Shown piece by piece: positions 54,481 through 64,000 of a stretch of 64,000 bases of DNA. The translations under genes and the position numbers were made by a program. Source of the stretch: Shewanella vesiculosa (lineage in GTDB: Bacteria > Pseudomonadota > Gammaproteobacteria > Enterobacterales > Shewanellaceae); contig NZ_CP073588.1 in NCBI RefSeq assembly GCF_021560015.1, forward strand, positions 1,674,001 through 1,738,000. The letters are read 5' to 3'. The notes beneath the pieces were generated by a model that saw only the letters and a list, made by a program, of their open reading frames with translations, searched no databases and was not told the DNA's origin. Position 1 is the stretch's first letter; every line of letters begins with the position of its first letter.

Positions 54481-54650
54481 AAGCGAGCCCTTAAATCCGG
54501 TGCGCTTGTATTATCAGGTTATCACTTACTATCGTTCTTTATCGCTTTTATAGCCTCTAGCCGCGAAGCGACCTAGTATCGAGATATCTATCTTGTTATC
54601 GCCTGTTATCGCCTGTTATCAAGTAATACCGAGTGTTTAAAGCGGACATA

Positions 54651-54680
54651 AAAAAACCAGCATTTTCATGCTGGTTTTTT
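54651..54680 (-). terminator. purF terminator
   Basis: AAAAAACCAGCAT / ATGCTGGTTTTTT arms; on the minus strand it ends in a T6 run, about 25 bases after the purF stop. Confidence 0.85.
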
Positions 54681-54703
54681 ATGGCTATGAAAACCTGGTT
54701 AGC

Positions 54704-56218
54704 TTATGGATGACACTCGTTGTGCATTTCTAAGTTAGTTCCAATGTCTTTTGAGCGGTTAGCTTTGGCATCATCATTACGTAATTGTGTTAAATGGTCC
54801 AAGTAAGCTTGGTCAACGTCATTAGTAATGTAATGACCATCAAACACTGATGTTTCAAAACGTTTAATCTCTGGATTTTCCATTCTTACGGCTTCAATTA
54901 AGTCGCTTAAGTCTTGGAAAATAATGCCATCGGCACCAATGATTTTAGCAATTTCGTCAGCATCACGACCATGAGCAATAAGCTCATTTGAGGTCGGCAT
55001 ATCGATACCATAGACATTCGGGAAACGGATTTCAGGAGCTGCTGATGCAAAGTACACTTTCTTTGCTCCTGCTTCACGCGCCATTTCAATGATCTGCTCA
55101 GACGTAGTACCACGTACTATTGAGTCATCAACTAATAGTACGTTTTTGCCTTTAAATTCAGTGTTAATCGCATTCAATTTACGACGAACTGATTTTTTAC
55201 GTTCTTGCTGACCAGGCATGATAAACGTACGACCAATGTAACGGTTTTTAACAAAACCTTGGCGATACGGTAGATCCATGCAACGGGCAATTTCTAAGGC
55301 GATATCACACGAGGTTTCAGGAATAGGAATCACCACATCAATGTCATGATCTTCCCATTCTTTCTTAATTTTTTCGCCCAACTTGGCGCCCATGTTTACA
55401 CGACTAGCATAAACAGACACTTTATCAATGCTCGAATCAGGACGTGCAAAATACACGAATTCGAAAATACACGGAGCATAGCTAGGATCTGCAGCACATT
55501 GACGGGTAAATAATTGCCCATCAAGTGAAATATAAATTGCTTCGCCAGGTGCCACGTCACGCATCACTTCAAAGCCAACTGCGTCTAAAGCAACACTTTC
55601 TGAAGCAACCATATATTCAGTGCCGGTAGGCGTTTCATGCTTACCAAGTACCAATGGACGGATACCAAATGGGTCACGAAATGCAACTAAACCTTGACCG
55701 ATGATCATGGCCACTACAGCGTAAGCACCGCGGGTTTGCGCATGCACTTTGGCAACAGCATCAAACACTTCATCAGCACTTAAGGTTAAACTGCGCGTTT
55801 CTTGTAACTCATCGGCTAACAGGTTTAACAAGATTTCGGAGTCAGAAGTAGTATTAACATGACGACGCTTTGTCACTAGGCTTTCAGCCAGTTCAATCGT
55901 ATTAGTCAAGTTACCGTTATGTGCTAACGAAATACCAAATGGCGAGTTAACATAAAACGGTTGAGCTTCTGATGCACTCGAGCTACCAGCAGTAGGATAA
56001 CGAACATGTCCAATACCGGCATTGCCTTGTAAACGCTGCATATGTTTAGGCTCAAACACATCTTTGACTAAGCCGTTTGCTTTACGTAAACGAAACGCAT
56101 TCATGTCAACAGTCACAATACCTGCTGCGTCTTGACCACGATGTTGAAGCACAGTTAGCGCATCATAAATGGTCTGATTAACTGTTGATTTTCCTACTAT
56201 TCCGACGATACCACACAT
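54704..56218 (-). CDS. purF: Amidophosphoribosyltransferase
   Basis: PurF makes phosphoribosylamine from PRPP and glutamine, the first step of purine synthesis. The 504-residue protein starts [11 protein letters not shown], giving the catalytic Cys after Met removal, with [11 protein letters not shown]; the C-terminal PRPP motif is [13 protein letters not shown]. It follows cvpA by 33 bases, as in E. coli. No clear PurR box was seen upstream of cvpA. Confidence 0.97.
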   Translation of the reverse strand: MCGIVGIVGKSTVNQTIYDALTVLQHRGQDAAGIVTVDMNAFRLRKANGLVKDVFEPKHMQRLQGNAGIGHVRYPTAGSSSASEAQPFYVNSPFGISLAHNGNLTNTIELAESLVTKRRHVNTTSDSEILLNLLADELQETRSLTLSADEVFDAVAKVHAQTRGAYAVVAMIIGQGLVAFRDPFGIRPLVLGKHETPTGTEYMVASESVALDAVGFEVMRDVAPGEAIYISLDGQLFTRQCAADPSYAPCIFEFVYFARPDSSIDKVSVYASRVNMGAKLGEKIKKEWEDHDIDVVIPIPETSCDIALEIARCMDLPYRQGFVKNRYIGRTFIMPGQQERKKSVRRKLNAINTEFKGKNVLLVDDSIVRGTTSEQIIEMAREAGAKKVYFASAAPEIRFPNVYGIDMPTSNELIAHGRDADEIAKIIGADGIIFQDLSDLIEAVRMENPEIKRFETSVFDGHYITNDVDQAYLDHLTQLRNDDAKANRSKDIGTNLEMHNECHP

Positions 56219-56251
56219 GGGTAAGGTTCCTCACTGTAAAGTGTTTTATGT

Positions 56252-56740
56252 TTATATTTGGGGTACAAAGCTTGACGTGTTTTCCAGATAGTTAAAAAAC
56301 CACTGAATAACCACACCAAATTCAGGTACAAGTACAGAATCGTGCCACCATTTAGAATCTGGAAATGCTGTAAACGCATCCATGAAAAACAGTAAAGCAC
56401 TAACGATCAACGCGCCACGAATGGCACCAAAACACAGGCCTAACACTCGGTCTGTGCCCGATAAGCCTGTTTTGGCCACTAACTGGCCGAGTAAATAATT
56501 AACGAGTGCCCCTAAGATCAGGGTAATGATAAAAAGAATAGCAATCGCCACACCGTTTCTGACTAACTCGTCCTGCATTTGGGTTAAATGAGCAGCAAGA
56601 TCGAGGTAAAACTGGCTAGCTATAAAGAATGCAGCAAACCAAACCACAAGAGACATGGCTTCTTTGGCAAATCCGCGGATCAAACTGATTACAGTTGATA
56701 ACCCGATGACGATAATAATTGCGTAATCAATCCAAACCAT
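56252..56740 (-). CDS. cvpA: CvpA family inner-membrane protein
   Basis: A 162-residue protein with four membrane helices and the family start [22 protein letters not shown]. CvpA was named for colicin V production and has been linked to envelope stress and bile resistance; its molecular function is unclear. Same strand as purF, likely one operon. Confidence 0.93.
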   Translation of the reverse strand: MVWIDYAIIIVIGLSTVISLIRGFAKEAMSLVVWFAAFFIASQFYLDLAAHLTQMQDELVRNGVAIAILFIITLILGALVNYLLGQLVAKTGLSGTDRVLGLCFGAIRGALIVSALLFFMDAFTAFPDSKWWHDSVLVPEFGVVIQWFFNYLENTSSFVPQI

Positions 56741-56892
56741 GAAGATGGGGATCCGGTATAGGGTTCAAGACGGCGGGATTCTAACAGAGACAGAGATGTT
56801 TCTCACCTCTGATTGTACAAATTATTCTTGCGTGATTAAGAACAATCAAATTGTAAATATTAATCACCCAAGCAAAATACCGTCTGAATAGG

Positions 56893-57507
56893 TTATTGTT
56901 CTTGTGGATTATAGGCAACGATTTTGCCTTTTAATCCGGTTAATTTGAATATAGGTTGCTGACGAGCTTTAAGTTTATCTTCTGATACTTCAGGGCCAAC
57001 GAACACTCGGGTGAGTTTCCCCTCGACAGGTGTTTTAGGCAGTGTGTAAGCCGTAAATCCGGCTTTACGCAGTTGAATAATCAACGCTTTTACATTAGTA
57101 ATATTGTTAAAACCGCCTAACTGCAGCGTAAAGCCTGCGGTGATCGGTGCAGAGGTTTTATTCGCTACCTGGACTTGAGGTTTTTTGACCGTTTTAACCA
57201 CAGCAGGCTTTTCAACTACTTGAGCCACTTCTTTAGCCGGTTCTTTGGTTGCTTCCTCTTCACCTAATGCCACAATATCGTTGCTAAGGTCTTGTGGTTC
57301 TGCAATCGTTAATACTTGGAACTCTTCTACTTTTTCAGCAGAATTAGGGCGATTTGGAGCTGTTAATCTAGCTGGTCGTAAAGGAATTTCAGTGAATTCC
57401 TCAACAACCTGAGCTTTTTTACCGTCTAATAAATCAGGTAAAAAAATCACTCCCAAGGCCACGAGTACTATGGTTCCTACCAAACGATTTTGAAATTGAC
57501 GATTCAA
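56893..57507 (-). CDS. dedD: SPOR-domain cell-division protein, DedD-like
   Basis: A 204-residue protein: N-terminal anchor (LVGTIVLVALGVIFLPDLL, about 9-27), a charged linker rich in Val, Glu and Lys, and a C-terminal SPOR domain (about 128-200, FTLQLGGFNNITNVKALI, LTRVFVGPE). SPOR domains bind denuded septal peptidoglycan. The start MNRQFQNRLVGT matches DedD, and its place between folC and cvpA is the DedD position. Confidence 0.88.
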   Translation of the reverse strand: MNRQFQNRLVGTIVLVALGVIFLPDLLDGKKAQVVEEFTEIPLRPARLTAPNRPNSAEKVEEFQVLTIAEPQDLSNDIVALGEEEATKEPAKEVAQVVEKPAVVKTVKKPQVQVANKTSAPITAGFTLQLGGFNNITNVKALIIQLRKAGFTAYTLPKTPVEGKLTRVFVGPEVSEDKLKARQQPIFKLTGLKGKIVAYNPQEQ

Positions 57508-57578
57508 AGCTAATTCCCTTCTTTAACCAAATGACGTTTATGATGATTTCTAAAAACGACGTCTTAAACAAATAGTGT

Positions 57579-58856
57579 TTATAACAATTTAAACCCTGCG
57601 ACAGTATAAAAAGAGCCAAATACAATGACCACATCATCGGCTTTCACTGTCGTTTGGATCGCGTGCCATGCACTGCTGATATCAACAAACTCACTGGCAC
57701 GGTCACGGCATGCATCATTAGGCAATGCTTGACGTAGAGTTTGCGCTGATGCGCCACGTGGAATATCTAAACTGACGAAGTTCCACTGACTAATTTGCTC
57801 GGCTAATGTCGCTAATACTGACGTAATATCTTTATCTTTAAGCATGCCACACAAGGCTACAATACGACGACCTTGATACGCCTGCAATTGCTGGGCTAAA
57901 TATCTGGCCGCATGGGGATTATGTGCCACATCTAAGAGTACTAATGGTTGCTCACTGACTTGCTCTAATCGTCCAGCGAGTTGAGCTTGCTGCAAACCTT
58001 GGTTAATCTGCTGCTGACTAATGTGCGGCCAAATATGGCTTAGCAAGGCTACAACACTCGCCGCATTGGCCAGAGGTAGCTTTGGTACACTCAGCCCTGA
58101 ATATGTTTGCTGCATCGATGTAAAATGCCATTGGTCTGAATGGCTCTGGTCTTTATGGTAATCAAACTCATGACCAACACGATAAAGTGTAGTCCCAATT
58201 TGATGCGCATATTCAGTGACGCTCATCGGCAAATCGGGTTCACCAATAATGGCCAGGCAATCGGGGCGAAACACACCGGCTTTTTCTCTGCCAACCAGTT
58301 CACGGGTATCACCTAAATATTCTTGATGATCAAGATCAATAGAGGTAAGGATCGTGGCGATGGAATCAATCATATTGGTAGCATCTAACCTGCCCCCTAA
58401 GCCCACTTCCAGAATAATCACATCGACTTTAGCAGCTTTAAACAAATATAAACCGGCTAAGGTAGCATATTCAAAAAAGGTTAATGAAATATCACCACGA
58501 GCGGCCTCAATGGCACAAAAGGCTCCAATAAGAGAGGCATCACTGGCGTCTTGCTGATTAATCTGTACTCGTTCATTGTAGTGCAGTAAATGCGGTGAGC
58601 TGTAAACACCCACCGACAAATCAGCTTGGCGTAAAATCGACGCGAGCATGGCGCAGGTTGTGCCTTTGCCATTGGTACCGGCTACAGTAATCACTTTAGC
58701 AGGAGCCAAATCAATCACCTCAAGACGCCTAGCAACAGCGCTCACTCGAGTTAATCCCATATCAATTTCACTAGGATGAATAGCCAGTAAATAATCCAGC
58801 CATTGATTTAAGCTTGATTGTTGATTAGGAACAGTAATTTCAGACGCGATTGACAT
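57579..58856 (-). CDS. folC: Bifunctional folylpolyglutamate synthase / dihydrofolate synthase
   Basis: FolC adds glutamate to dihydropteroate and to folates. The 425-residue protein has the P-loop VAGTNGKGTTCAML, SSPHLLHYNERV, FEYATLAGLYLF, LEVGLGGRLDATN and the C-terminal DVAHNPHAARYL. No frameshift. Upstream on the same strand is truA, separated by only 89 bases; accD, which sits here in E. coli, is absent. Confidence 0.96.
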   Translation of the reverse strand: MSIASEITVPNQQSSLNQWLDYLLAIHPSEIDMGLTRVSAVARRLEVIDLAPAKVITVAGTNGKGTTCAMLASILRQADLSVGVYSSPHLLHYNERVQINQQDASDASLIGAFCAIEAARGDISLTFFEYATLAGLYLFKAAKVDVIILEVGLGGRLDATNMIDSIATILTSIDLDHQEYLGDTRELVGREKAGVFRPDCLAIIGEPDLPMSVTEYAHQIGTTLYRVGHEFDYHKDQSHSDQWHFTSMQQTYSGLSVPKLPLANAASVVALLSHIWPHISQQQINQGLQQAQLAGRLEQVSEQPLVLLDVAHNPHAARYLAQQLQAYQGRRIVALCGMLKDKDITSVLATLAEQISQWNFVSLDIPRGASAQTLRQALPNDACRDRASEFVDISSAWHAIQTTVKADDVVIVFGSFYTVAGFKLL

Positions 58857-58945
58857 AATTCAATACCATTTAACGTATGCAAACCTTAGCAGGTGTTGCA
58901 GTAATATACTCTGGGTTTAACAACTCAAAAATGACCAACATCACT

Positions 58946-59731
58946 TTAGTCGAGCATAAATAATGGCCCAAGAGACAACTTAGGCAGCTGATATTGCTCT
59001 GGGTAAGTCACATCGACTAAATACAATCCATTAGGTTTAGCCGTCGCAGCAGCTTGCTTGCGATTTTTCAGAGCCAACAGTTCAGAGATCCACTCAATAG
59101 GTTGATTGCCTAAACCGATTTGCAATAATGAACCCACAATATTACGCACCATGTGATGTAAAAATGCATTAGCTTGAATATCGACCATGATGTACATGCC
59201 TTGGCGAGTCACATTGACTTGATGCACATTACGAAATGGGGTTTTAGATTGACAATGCAGCGCTCTAAAACTGGTAAAATCGTGTTCACCAACAAAAAGT
59301 TGCGCAGCTTGATGCATCAATTTTTCATCAATATCGCCGTGATAATGACTCACTCCGGCACTGAGAATACCAGGCCGTAGCTTATGATTATAAATAACAT
59401 AACGATAGCGTCTGGCCAATGCACTGTATCTGGCATGAAAACTGTCATCAACTTCTTTTGCCCATCTCACCGCCACACTGTTGGGTAAATTAGCATTAAC
59501 GCCTTGTGTCCACGCCGTCATTGGACGTTGCACATTGGTGTCAAAATGCACCACTTGCCCAGTACCATGTACTCCGGTGTCAGTTCGTCCAGCACACGAT
59601 ACGGTTATAGGCTCGTTAGCCACATAACTTAACGCTTTCTCAATCTGGGCTTGCACTGAATCGACATCGAGTTGGCGCTGCCACCCACAAAACCCACTAC
59701 CATCATACTCAATACCTAACGCGACCCGCAT
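58946..59731 (-). CDS. truA: tRNA pseudouridine synthase A (positions 38-40)
   Basis: TruA makes pseudouridine in the tRNA anticodon arm. The 261-residue protein has [20 protein letters not shown] at the start, the catalytic aspartate in [17 protein letters not shown] and [17 protein letters not shown]. It lies downstream of fimV after a terminator hairpin. Confidence 0.96.
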   Translation of the reverse strand: MRVALGIEYDGSGFCGWQRQLDVDSVQAQIEKALSYVANEPITVSCAGRTDTGVHGTGQVVHFDTNVQRPMTAWTQGVNANLPNSVAVRWAKEVDDSFHARYSALARRYRYVIYNHKLRPGILSAGVSHYHGDIDEKLMHQAAQLFVGEHDFTSFRALHCQSKTPFRNVHQVNVTRQGMYIMVDIQANAFLHHMVRNIVGSLLQIGLGNQPIEWISELLALKNRKQAAATAKPNGLYLVDVTYPEQYQLPKLSLGPLFMLD

Positions 59732-59775
59732 GCCTATATCCTCTACTCAATAATGGCGCGCAGTTTATCACAAAA

Positions 59776-59801
59776 AAACGGCGCATGTATCTGCGCCGTT
59801 T
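59776..59801 (-). terminator. fimV terminator
   Basis: AAACGGCGCA / TGCGCCGTTT arms, followed on the minus strand by a T7 run; between fimV and truA. Confidence 0.85.
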
Positions 59802-59859
59802 GCTTTTATATGGTCAACATAAGCCTGTATTTTAAGCCTATGAGACATCATTTAGTGGG

Positions 59860-62800
59860 TTAACTGAAACTGTTAATTAAATTCTTAGCTTCTAATTGTT
59901 GACGTTCATTACCATCGATTTGCACTTCTTTTAATAATGCTCGAGCACTGTCTTGATCTTCAATTTCAATGTATGCCCTGGCTAAATCAAGTTTGGCATT
60001 AACAGAGTTTTCTTCATCATCAACATCAACCATATCTGGATTGCCGATTAACGAGTTTACAGAGCCCATATCAACACTAACGTCTTTATATTGATCTGTT
60101 TTATCGTCATCTTCATCCGCATCGTTCAACAATTTATCAATATCAATGTAGCCGTTTTCACGTTCAAAACGCATTAAGTCATCATCACTGGCTTTATATG
60201 CTGAAGATTTGCTGCGTTCTTTTTCGTCAAGTGCCGCTAATGCTTCATCAACCGTTAAGTTGTTATCGCTAAGGATATAATCGTCTTCAGAGCTATAGTC
60301 ATCATCATTGTCATCATCTTTTAATGACTGTGAAAATGCTGCCAATAAATCATCATCACTTACCTGTGGCTCATCGACTTCTTTTTCATCAGCCGCTGAC
60401 TCAACCGCATTAAGTAAATCACTTTCCCAATCTAATAACTCAGGTTTAGGTTTGCTCGATTTAAGATCATTAAAAAAACCAGAATCTTTATTGGCCTTAT
60501 TTTGCGCGACCGATGGCGGCGTATCGTCATCATCCATTTGAGCCAACAATGCCTCAAGACCATCATCATCTGTCTCTGCCGCTATTTTAGTAGCAAGCTC
60601 TGGCTTAACCTCGGTATCGCTATCAACATCGCGGTCAGTCGCGCTGCTTGATGCTAATGCCGCCTCAAGTTCAGCTTCCAACCAGCTGTTATCTTCCTCT
60701 TCGCTGTCGACTGCAGTATCAACTTTGGGTTCTGCTGCCGCAGGAGCTTGGTTGTCTTCAACATCATCGTCTGTTGAAGCTAAATCGGTTTCAGTTTCAG
60801 TAAGATATTGGTCAAACTCGTCAAATAATTCATTATCTTCAAGAGCTTCTTCGACAGATGTCGAACTCTCAGCATCAGTGGCAGAAGGTGAATCGTCGGT
60901 TGCTTTCTCTTCAAAGCTGGCCAATAGAGCATTAATATCATCATCGATAGATTCATCATCGGCGACAAGTTCTTCAGCAGCGGTATCATCCTCTAACTCA
61001 GCGGCAATTTGTGCTTGTAGCGCTGCGTTGTCCTTATCAATGGTATCAGACTCAATAACCGGGTCATTAAGGCTAGCTAACAATGCATCGATGTCATCAT
61101 CACTGGTTTCATTATAGTCATTAGCATCAGTGATATCTTCATCAGTTAATTCTGCCGCAATTTGTGCCGCTAAATCATCATCTTCTTCGGCAAATGTAGA
61201 ATCAATAACCGGTTCATTTAAGCTCGCCAATAATGAATCAATATCTTCATCGCTGCTCTGTTCATCCTGGTCATCTGCATCGTCTTGTAACTCAGCAGCA
61301 ATTAACGCGGCAATGTCATCATCATTGTCAACTGAATCGCTGGTAAGAGGTGCCAATTCGTCTGCTTCAGCACGGTTATCGCCGCTATCTTGCGAACCAT
61401 CTTGATCACTCTCATCTTTGGTGGCAGATAAGCCAGCAAGCAGCTCGTCAGCATTATCTTCAGTATTGGTGTCATCAGTGGATATAGCGTCATCTGCAGA
61501 TATAGTCTCATCCGATTCTGCAAGCGCAGCATCAGACTCAGCTGGCATATCAAATTCAGCTAACAATGAATCAATATCATCTTCAGCTGTGACCGCTTCC
61601 GGTTTACTCTCTGCAGGCGCATCACCAGGCTCAGCTGGCATATCAAATTCAGCTAACAATGAATCGATATCATCCTCGGCTGTGGCCGCTTCCGGTTTAC
61701 TCTGTGAAGGCGCAGCATCAGACTCAGCTGGCAGGTCAAATTCAGCTAACAATGAATCGATATCATCTTCGGCGCTATCCGCCATAATGGGTTTGTCAGC
61801 ATCATCAGACTCAGCCGGCATATCAAATTCAGCCAATAAAGAGTCAATATCATCTTCGGCAGTTGATTGCTGAAGTTTTACGGCAGCAGCTGCAACAACC
61901 GACTCTGCAGGCATATCAAATTCAGCTAATAATGAATCGATATCATCTTCGGCTTTGGCCGCTTCGGGTTTACTCTCTGCAGGCGCAGCATCAGACTCAG
62001 CTGGCAGATCAAATTCAGCTAATAATGAATCGATATCATCTTCGGCACTATCCGCCATAATGGGTTTATCAGCATCATCAGACTCAGCCGGCATATCAAA
62101 TTCAGCCAATAACGAATCAATATCATCTTCGGCAGTTGATTGCTGAGGTTTTACAGCAGCAGCTGCAGCAACCGACTCTGCTGGCATATCAAATTCAGCT
62201 AATAACGAATCAATGTCATCTTCGGCAGCTGCATCTAAAGCATCAGTATCATTATTTACAATGTCGTCAGCATCTAGCTCAGCTAATAAGCTGTTTATAT
62301 CATCCTCTGACGCGGTAGAATCTAGGGATTGATCAGGATCATCATCTAACCCAGCAAGCAGACTGTCGAGATCATCGTCATCTTCAAGCGGTGGCAAATC
62401 AGAATCTTGATCATCCATGGCTTCAGCCCATAAATCGTCTAAAGAAGTGCCCTCATCTTCAGGCACTTTTTCATCAATGAACATATCTGAAGCCATGTCC
62501 ATCTCAGCATCACCGCTCATTTGGACTTCAGGCTGTAAATCAACGCTATCTAAATCCAATAAATCATCAATCGACTCTTCATCATCGGTATCTAAATGAA
62601 CCACTATATCGTCAGAGTCGTCAGCGGCTTGTGTTGGATCGAGCGCTTTCTCGGCTTGAGTTTCTATATTTGTTTCAGACTGCTGAGACTTCTTGCTCCG
62701 GCGACTGAGTAACCAAAATATAAGCCCAAATATCGCTAAAAGCGGCACCGATGCAGCCAAGATCAGCAACATAGTGTTGTCCATTAAGCTGCGCCAAAAG

Positions 62801-63618
62801 TCAGTCGGCTCCTCAATAACGGGGGCAGCATTCTCGCCTTGATCTACGAGTTTTTTATTTTCTAAACTTAGGGCATCAAATTTTTCGCGTAATAGCTGTA
62901 AATCTTCTTCAAGCGACGAAATGTTTAATGACATTTGTTCAATTTTGTTTTTCAACGCTTGATTGTCATTGTTACTGACCATTAACTCATCTTGTGAGCG
63001 CGCTAGCTCATCGGTAAGCATTAATGTTTTTGCATTCGCTTTATCTAGCGAGCTGTTTAGCTCACTCACTTCAACAACATTCGCTTGGTTAATCGCTTTG
63101 GTTTGAATCTCAACAGCAGGCGTTTGTGGGGCTATTTGCAGTGGTTTTGTTGCTGTAGGTTTTTTGGCAAGATCCACTTTAGGAGATTGCACCGGTTTGC
63201 TGGCGGGACGGGGCTGAGTTTGTCTACTCATGCGGCTGTCATCTTGCTCTGCGCGGCGTTTAGCGACATCATTGGGAATAGCGGCTATCTCATCGGCAGA
63301 AGGAATCAGTAATATCATTCCTCGCTCTAATGTATTGTAATTATTACCGCTAAATGCGTGCGGATTAGCATCAAATAACGCCGCCATCACTTGATAAACA
63401 CTAACCTTGTCACTAGGCCTGACTTTTTGCGCAATACTCCAAAAGGTATCTCTTGACGTCGTCGGACCATATTGGCGTTTGGCTGGTTGTTTAACCTCGC
63501 CATTGGGACCAGTAATTTTGAGCGTTTCAGCTTGTGCCGACTCAATAATTTGTACACTGGTTAAGCCAACGGCTGTGCAGGCGATCAAACCTACAATATA
63601 TGAAGTACGCAAAGTCAT
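59860..63618 (-). CDS. fimV: FimV/HubP-type polar or pilus-assembly protein with acidic tandem repeats
   Basis: Start chosen at ATG 63,618 (MTLRTSYIVGLIACTAVG) with AAGGATGGG upstream, giving 1252 residues; the frame is open to 63,675. Order: signal or anchor segment, LysM-like domain (TSRDTFWSIAQKVRPSDKVS), a coiled coil, one transmembrane helix (LLILAASVPLLAIFGLIFWLL), a very acidic repeat region with eight AEDDIDSLLAEFDMPAES-type units, and the C-terminal FimV domain (LDLARAYIEIEDQDSARALL). FimV/HubP proteins act at the cell pole in chemotaxis, pilus and flagellar positioning. The acidic stretch is highly Asp/Glu/Ser rich and likely disordered. asd lies upstream. Confidence 0.9.
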   Translation of the reverse strand: MTLRTSYIVGLIACTAVGLTSVQIIESAQAETLKITGPNGEVKQPAKRQYGPTTSRDTFWSIAQKVRPSDKVSVYQVMAALFDANPHAFSGNNYNTLERGMILLIPSADEIAAIPNDVAKRRAEQDDSRMSRQTQPRPASKPVQSPKVDLAKKPTATKPLQIAPQTPAVEIQTKAINQANVVEVSELNSSLDKANAKTLMLTDELARSQDELMVSNNDNQALKNKIEQMSLNISSLEEDLQLLREKFDALSLENKKLVDQGENAAPVIEEPTDFWRSLMDNTMLLILAASVPLLAIFGLIFWLLSRRSKKSQQSETNIETQAEKALDPTQAADDSDDIVVHLDTDDEESIDDLLDLDSVDLQPEVQMSGDAEMDMASDMFIDEKVPEDEGTSLDDLWAEAMDDQDSDLPPLEDDDDLDSLLAGLDDDPDQSLDSTASEDDINSLLAELDADDIVNNDTDALDAAAEDDIDSLLAEFDMPAESVAAAAAVKPQQSTAEDDIDSLLAEFDMPAESDDADKPIMADSAEDDIDSLLAEFDLPAESDAAPAESKPEAAKAEDDIDSLLAEFDMPAESVVAAAAVKLQQSTAEDDIDSLLAEFDMPAESDDADKPIMADSAEDDIDSLLAEFDLPAESDAAPSQSKPEAATAEDDIDSLLAEFDMPAEPGDAPAESKPEAVTAEDDIDSLLAEFDMPAESDAALAESDETISADDAISTDDTNTEDNADELLAGLSATKDESDQDGSQDSGDNRAEADELAPLTSDSVDNDDDIAALIAAELQDDADDQDEQSSDEDIDSLLASLNEPVIDSTFAEEDDDLAAQIAAELTDEDITDANDYNETSDDDIDALLASLNDPVIESDTIDKDNAALQAQIAAELEDDTAAEELVADDESIDDDINALLASFEEKATDDSPSATDAESSTSVEEALEDNELFDEFDQYLTETETDLASTDDDVEDNQAPAAAEPKVDTAVDSEEEDNSWLEAELEAALASSSATDRDVDSDTEVKPELATKIAAETDDDGLEALLAQMDDDDTPPSVAQNKANKDSGFFNDLKSSKPKPELLDWESDLLNAVESAADEKEVDEPQVSDDDLLAAFSQSLKDDDNDDDYSSEDDYILSDNNLTVDEALAALDEKERSKSSAYKASDDDLMRFERENGYIDIDKLLNDADEDDDKTDQYKDVSVDMGSVNSLIGNPDMVDVDDEENSVNAKLDLARAYIEIEDQDSARALLKEVQIDGNERQQLEAKNLINSFS
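61534..62226 (-). repeat. Eight-unit coding tandem repeat in fimV, with a 273-bp segmental duplication
   Basis: Units start (minus strand) at 62,226, 62,133, 62,046, 61,953, 61,860, 61,773, 61,680 and 61,587. Lengths are 31, 29, 31, 31, 29, 31 and 31 residues, then a partial. Units 1-3 (62,226-61,954) and 4-6 (61,953-61,681) are near-identical 91-residue blocks (for example both contain DKPIMADS), pointing to a recent duplication. Confidence 0.85.
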
Positions 63619-63908
63619 CCCATCCTTCCCATTTAGCGCTATTGAGTTACCGACTTGGCAACAGGCTTTAGGCAATTTTTATCGTTAGTATTATGGTCGT
63701 TAACTATATCTGATCACATCCATGATGAGCCAATTTCGCAGGCAATTTCAATGTTATTGATGTTAAAAATGATATGTTTACGACTATAAACTAGATTTAC
63801 CACACCTGCTACTATTGGGATCAGTAAAACGAAAAAAGCCTGCGCATTGCAGGCTTTTTAAACTAAATCGCGTAACTGATTAAGTCATTACTGATCATAA
63901 AAACGTGA
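63619..63908. other. Intergenic region, fimV upstream
   Basis: About 290 bases with the fimV promoter and the asd terminator. No other feature was recognised. Confidence 0.45.
63833..63859 (-). terminator. asd terminator
   Basis: AAAAAGCCTGC / GCAGGCTTTTT arms with T-runs on both sides; about 50 bases after the asd stop on the minus strand. Confidence 0.8.
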
Positions 63909-64000
63909 CTAGTAATAATCTCTAATCAAAATCTCGGCGATTTGCACACTGTTTAATGCTGCACCCTTACGAATATTATCGGCAGTAACCCATAAATTTA
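63909..64000 (-). CDS. asd: Aspartate-semialdehyde dehydrogenase, C-terminal fragment
   Basis: The minus strand from the window edge reads NLWVTADNIRKGAALNSVQ, then IAEILIRDYY and stop. This is the conserved C-terminus of aspartate-semialdehyde dehydrogenase (E. coli-type ending DNLRKGAALNAVQIAE). The enzyme reduces aspartyl phosphate on the route to lysine, threonine and methionine. Only 30 codons are in the window; the asd-fimV-truA order agrees with the call. Confidence 0.85.
   Translation of the reverse strand, partial: NLWVTADNIRKGAALNSVQIAEILIRDYY

Larger units (their letters stand above)
54177..54703. other. Intergenic region with tandem repeats and purF terminator
   Basis: About 530 bases: the 26-bp-period array (54,223-54,480), a small triple repeat of TTATCGCCTG around 54,596-54,618, and the purF terminator. 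No gene. Confidence 0.7.

Noticed and set aside
60308..62318. Several serine-rich plus-strand open frames antisense to fimV
   Set aside because: They are shadows of the Asp/Glu/Ser-rich repeat codons on the opposite strand; they mirror the repeat units and have no start context.

Overview
The window is a piece of a gammaproteobacterial chromosome, almost certainly Shewanella, and I would guess the cold-water, lower-GC side of that genus. The evidence is the gene neighbourhoods (smc-zipA-ligA; pflB-pflA-yfbV-ackA-pta; asd-fimV-truA-folC-SPOR-cvpA-purF) and the protein sequences. No tRNA, rRNA, CRISPR array, prophage or insertion sequence is visible; this is mostly core genome with short accessory interludes.

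Layout. 1-10,016: a YeeZ-like SDR (cut by the window edge), an HD-GYP signalling protein, a DUF2919 membrane protein, ligA, zipA and smc on the minus strand, then cysZ divergently. 10,286-20,227: a DUF5916/CBM9-like outer-membrane protein, a KAS III (FabH-like) enzyme, cysK, a TonB-dependent receptor and a LysR regulator. 21,089-30,248: a pyruvate fermentation and acetate module made of a DUF3360 permease, pflB, pflA, yfbV (opposite strand), ackA and pta. TTGGT-N3-ACCAA-type, PdhR-like boxes lie upstream of both the permease and pflB. 30,492-38,080: topA, astB, an orphan solute-binding protein, yciB, yciI and xthA. 38,431-45,228: a chemoreceptor, a four-gene molybdenum-hydroxylase operon (xdhC-mocA-iorA-iorB) and an MBL-fold hydrolase. 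45,417-53,234: an S33 peptidase, a nitroreductase, a ModF-like ATPase, an unrecognised PQ-loop-like membrane protein behind two identical 12-bp palindromes, and topB. 53,412-64,000: TrmK-like methyltransferase, a 26-bp-period repeat array, purF, cvpA, a SPOR protein, folC, truA, fimV and the end of asd.

A striking property is the number of single-gene frameshifts. ligA (2), zipA (1), cysZ (1), the TonB receptor (2), the DUF3360 permease (2), iorB (1), topB (1) and probably a small unrecognised ORF (1) are each interrupted. Nearly all the breaks can be repaired by one base in a short homopolymer, and the repaired proteins have normal family lengths. Because ligA and zipA are normally essential, indel errors in the sequence are the simplest reading, rather than gene decay.

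I did not find a convincing wholly new system. The best leads are the paired ATTGTCGACAAT operators in front of the PQ-loop-like gene, a FadR-like site in front of the KAS III gene, the shared PdhR-like boxes and structured leaders of the permease and pflB, the 26-bp repeat array at 54.2-54.5 kb, the ModF homologue with a lost N-terminal Walker A, and the missing accD between truA and folC. All functional calls come from reading the sequence; no database search was run.
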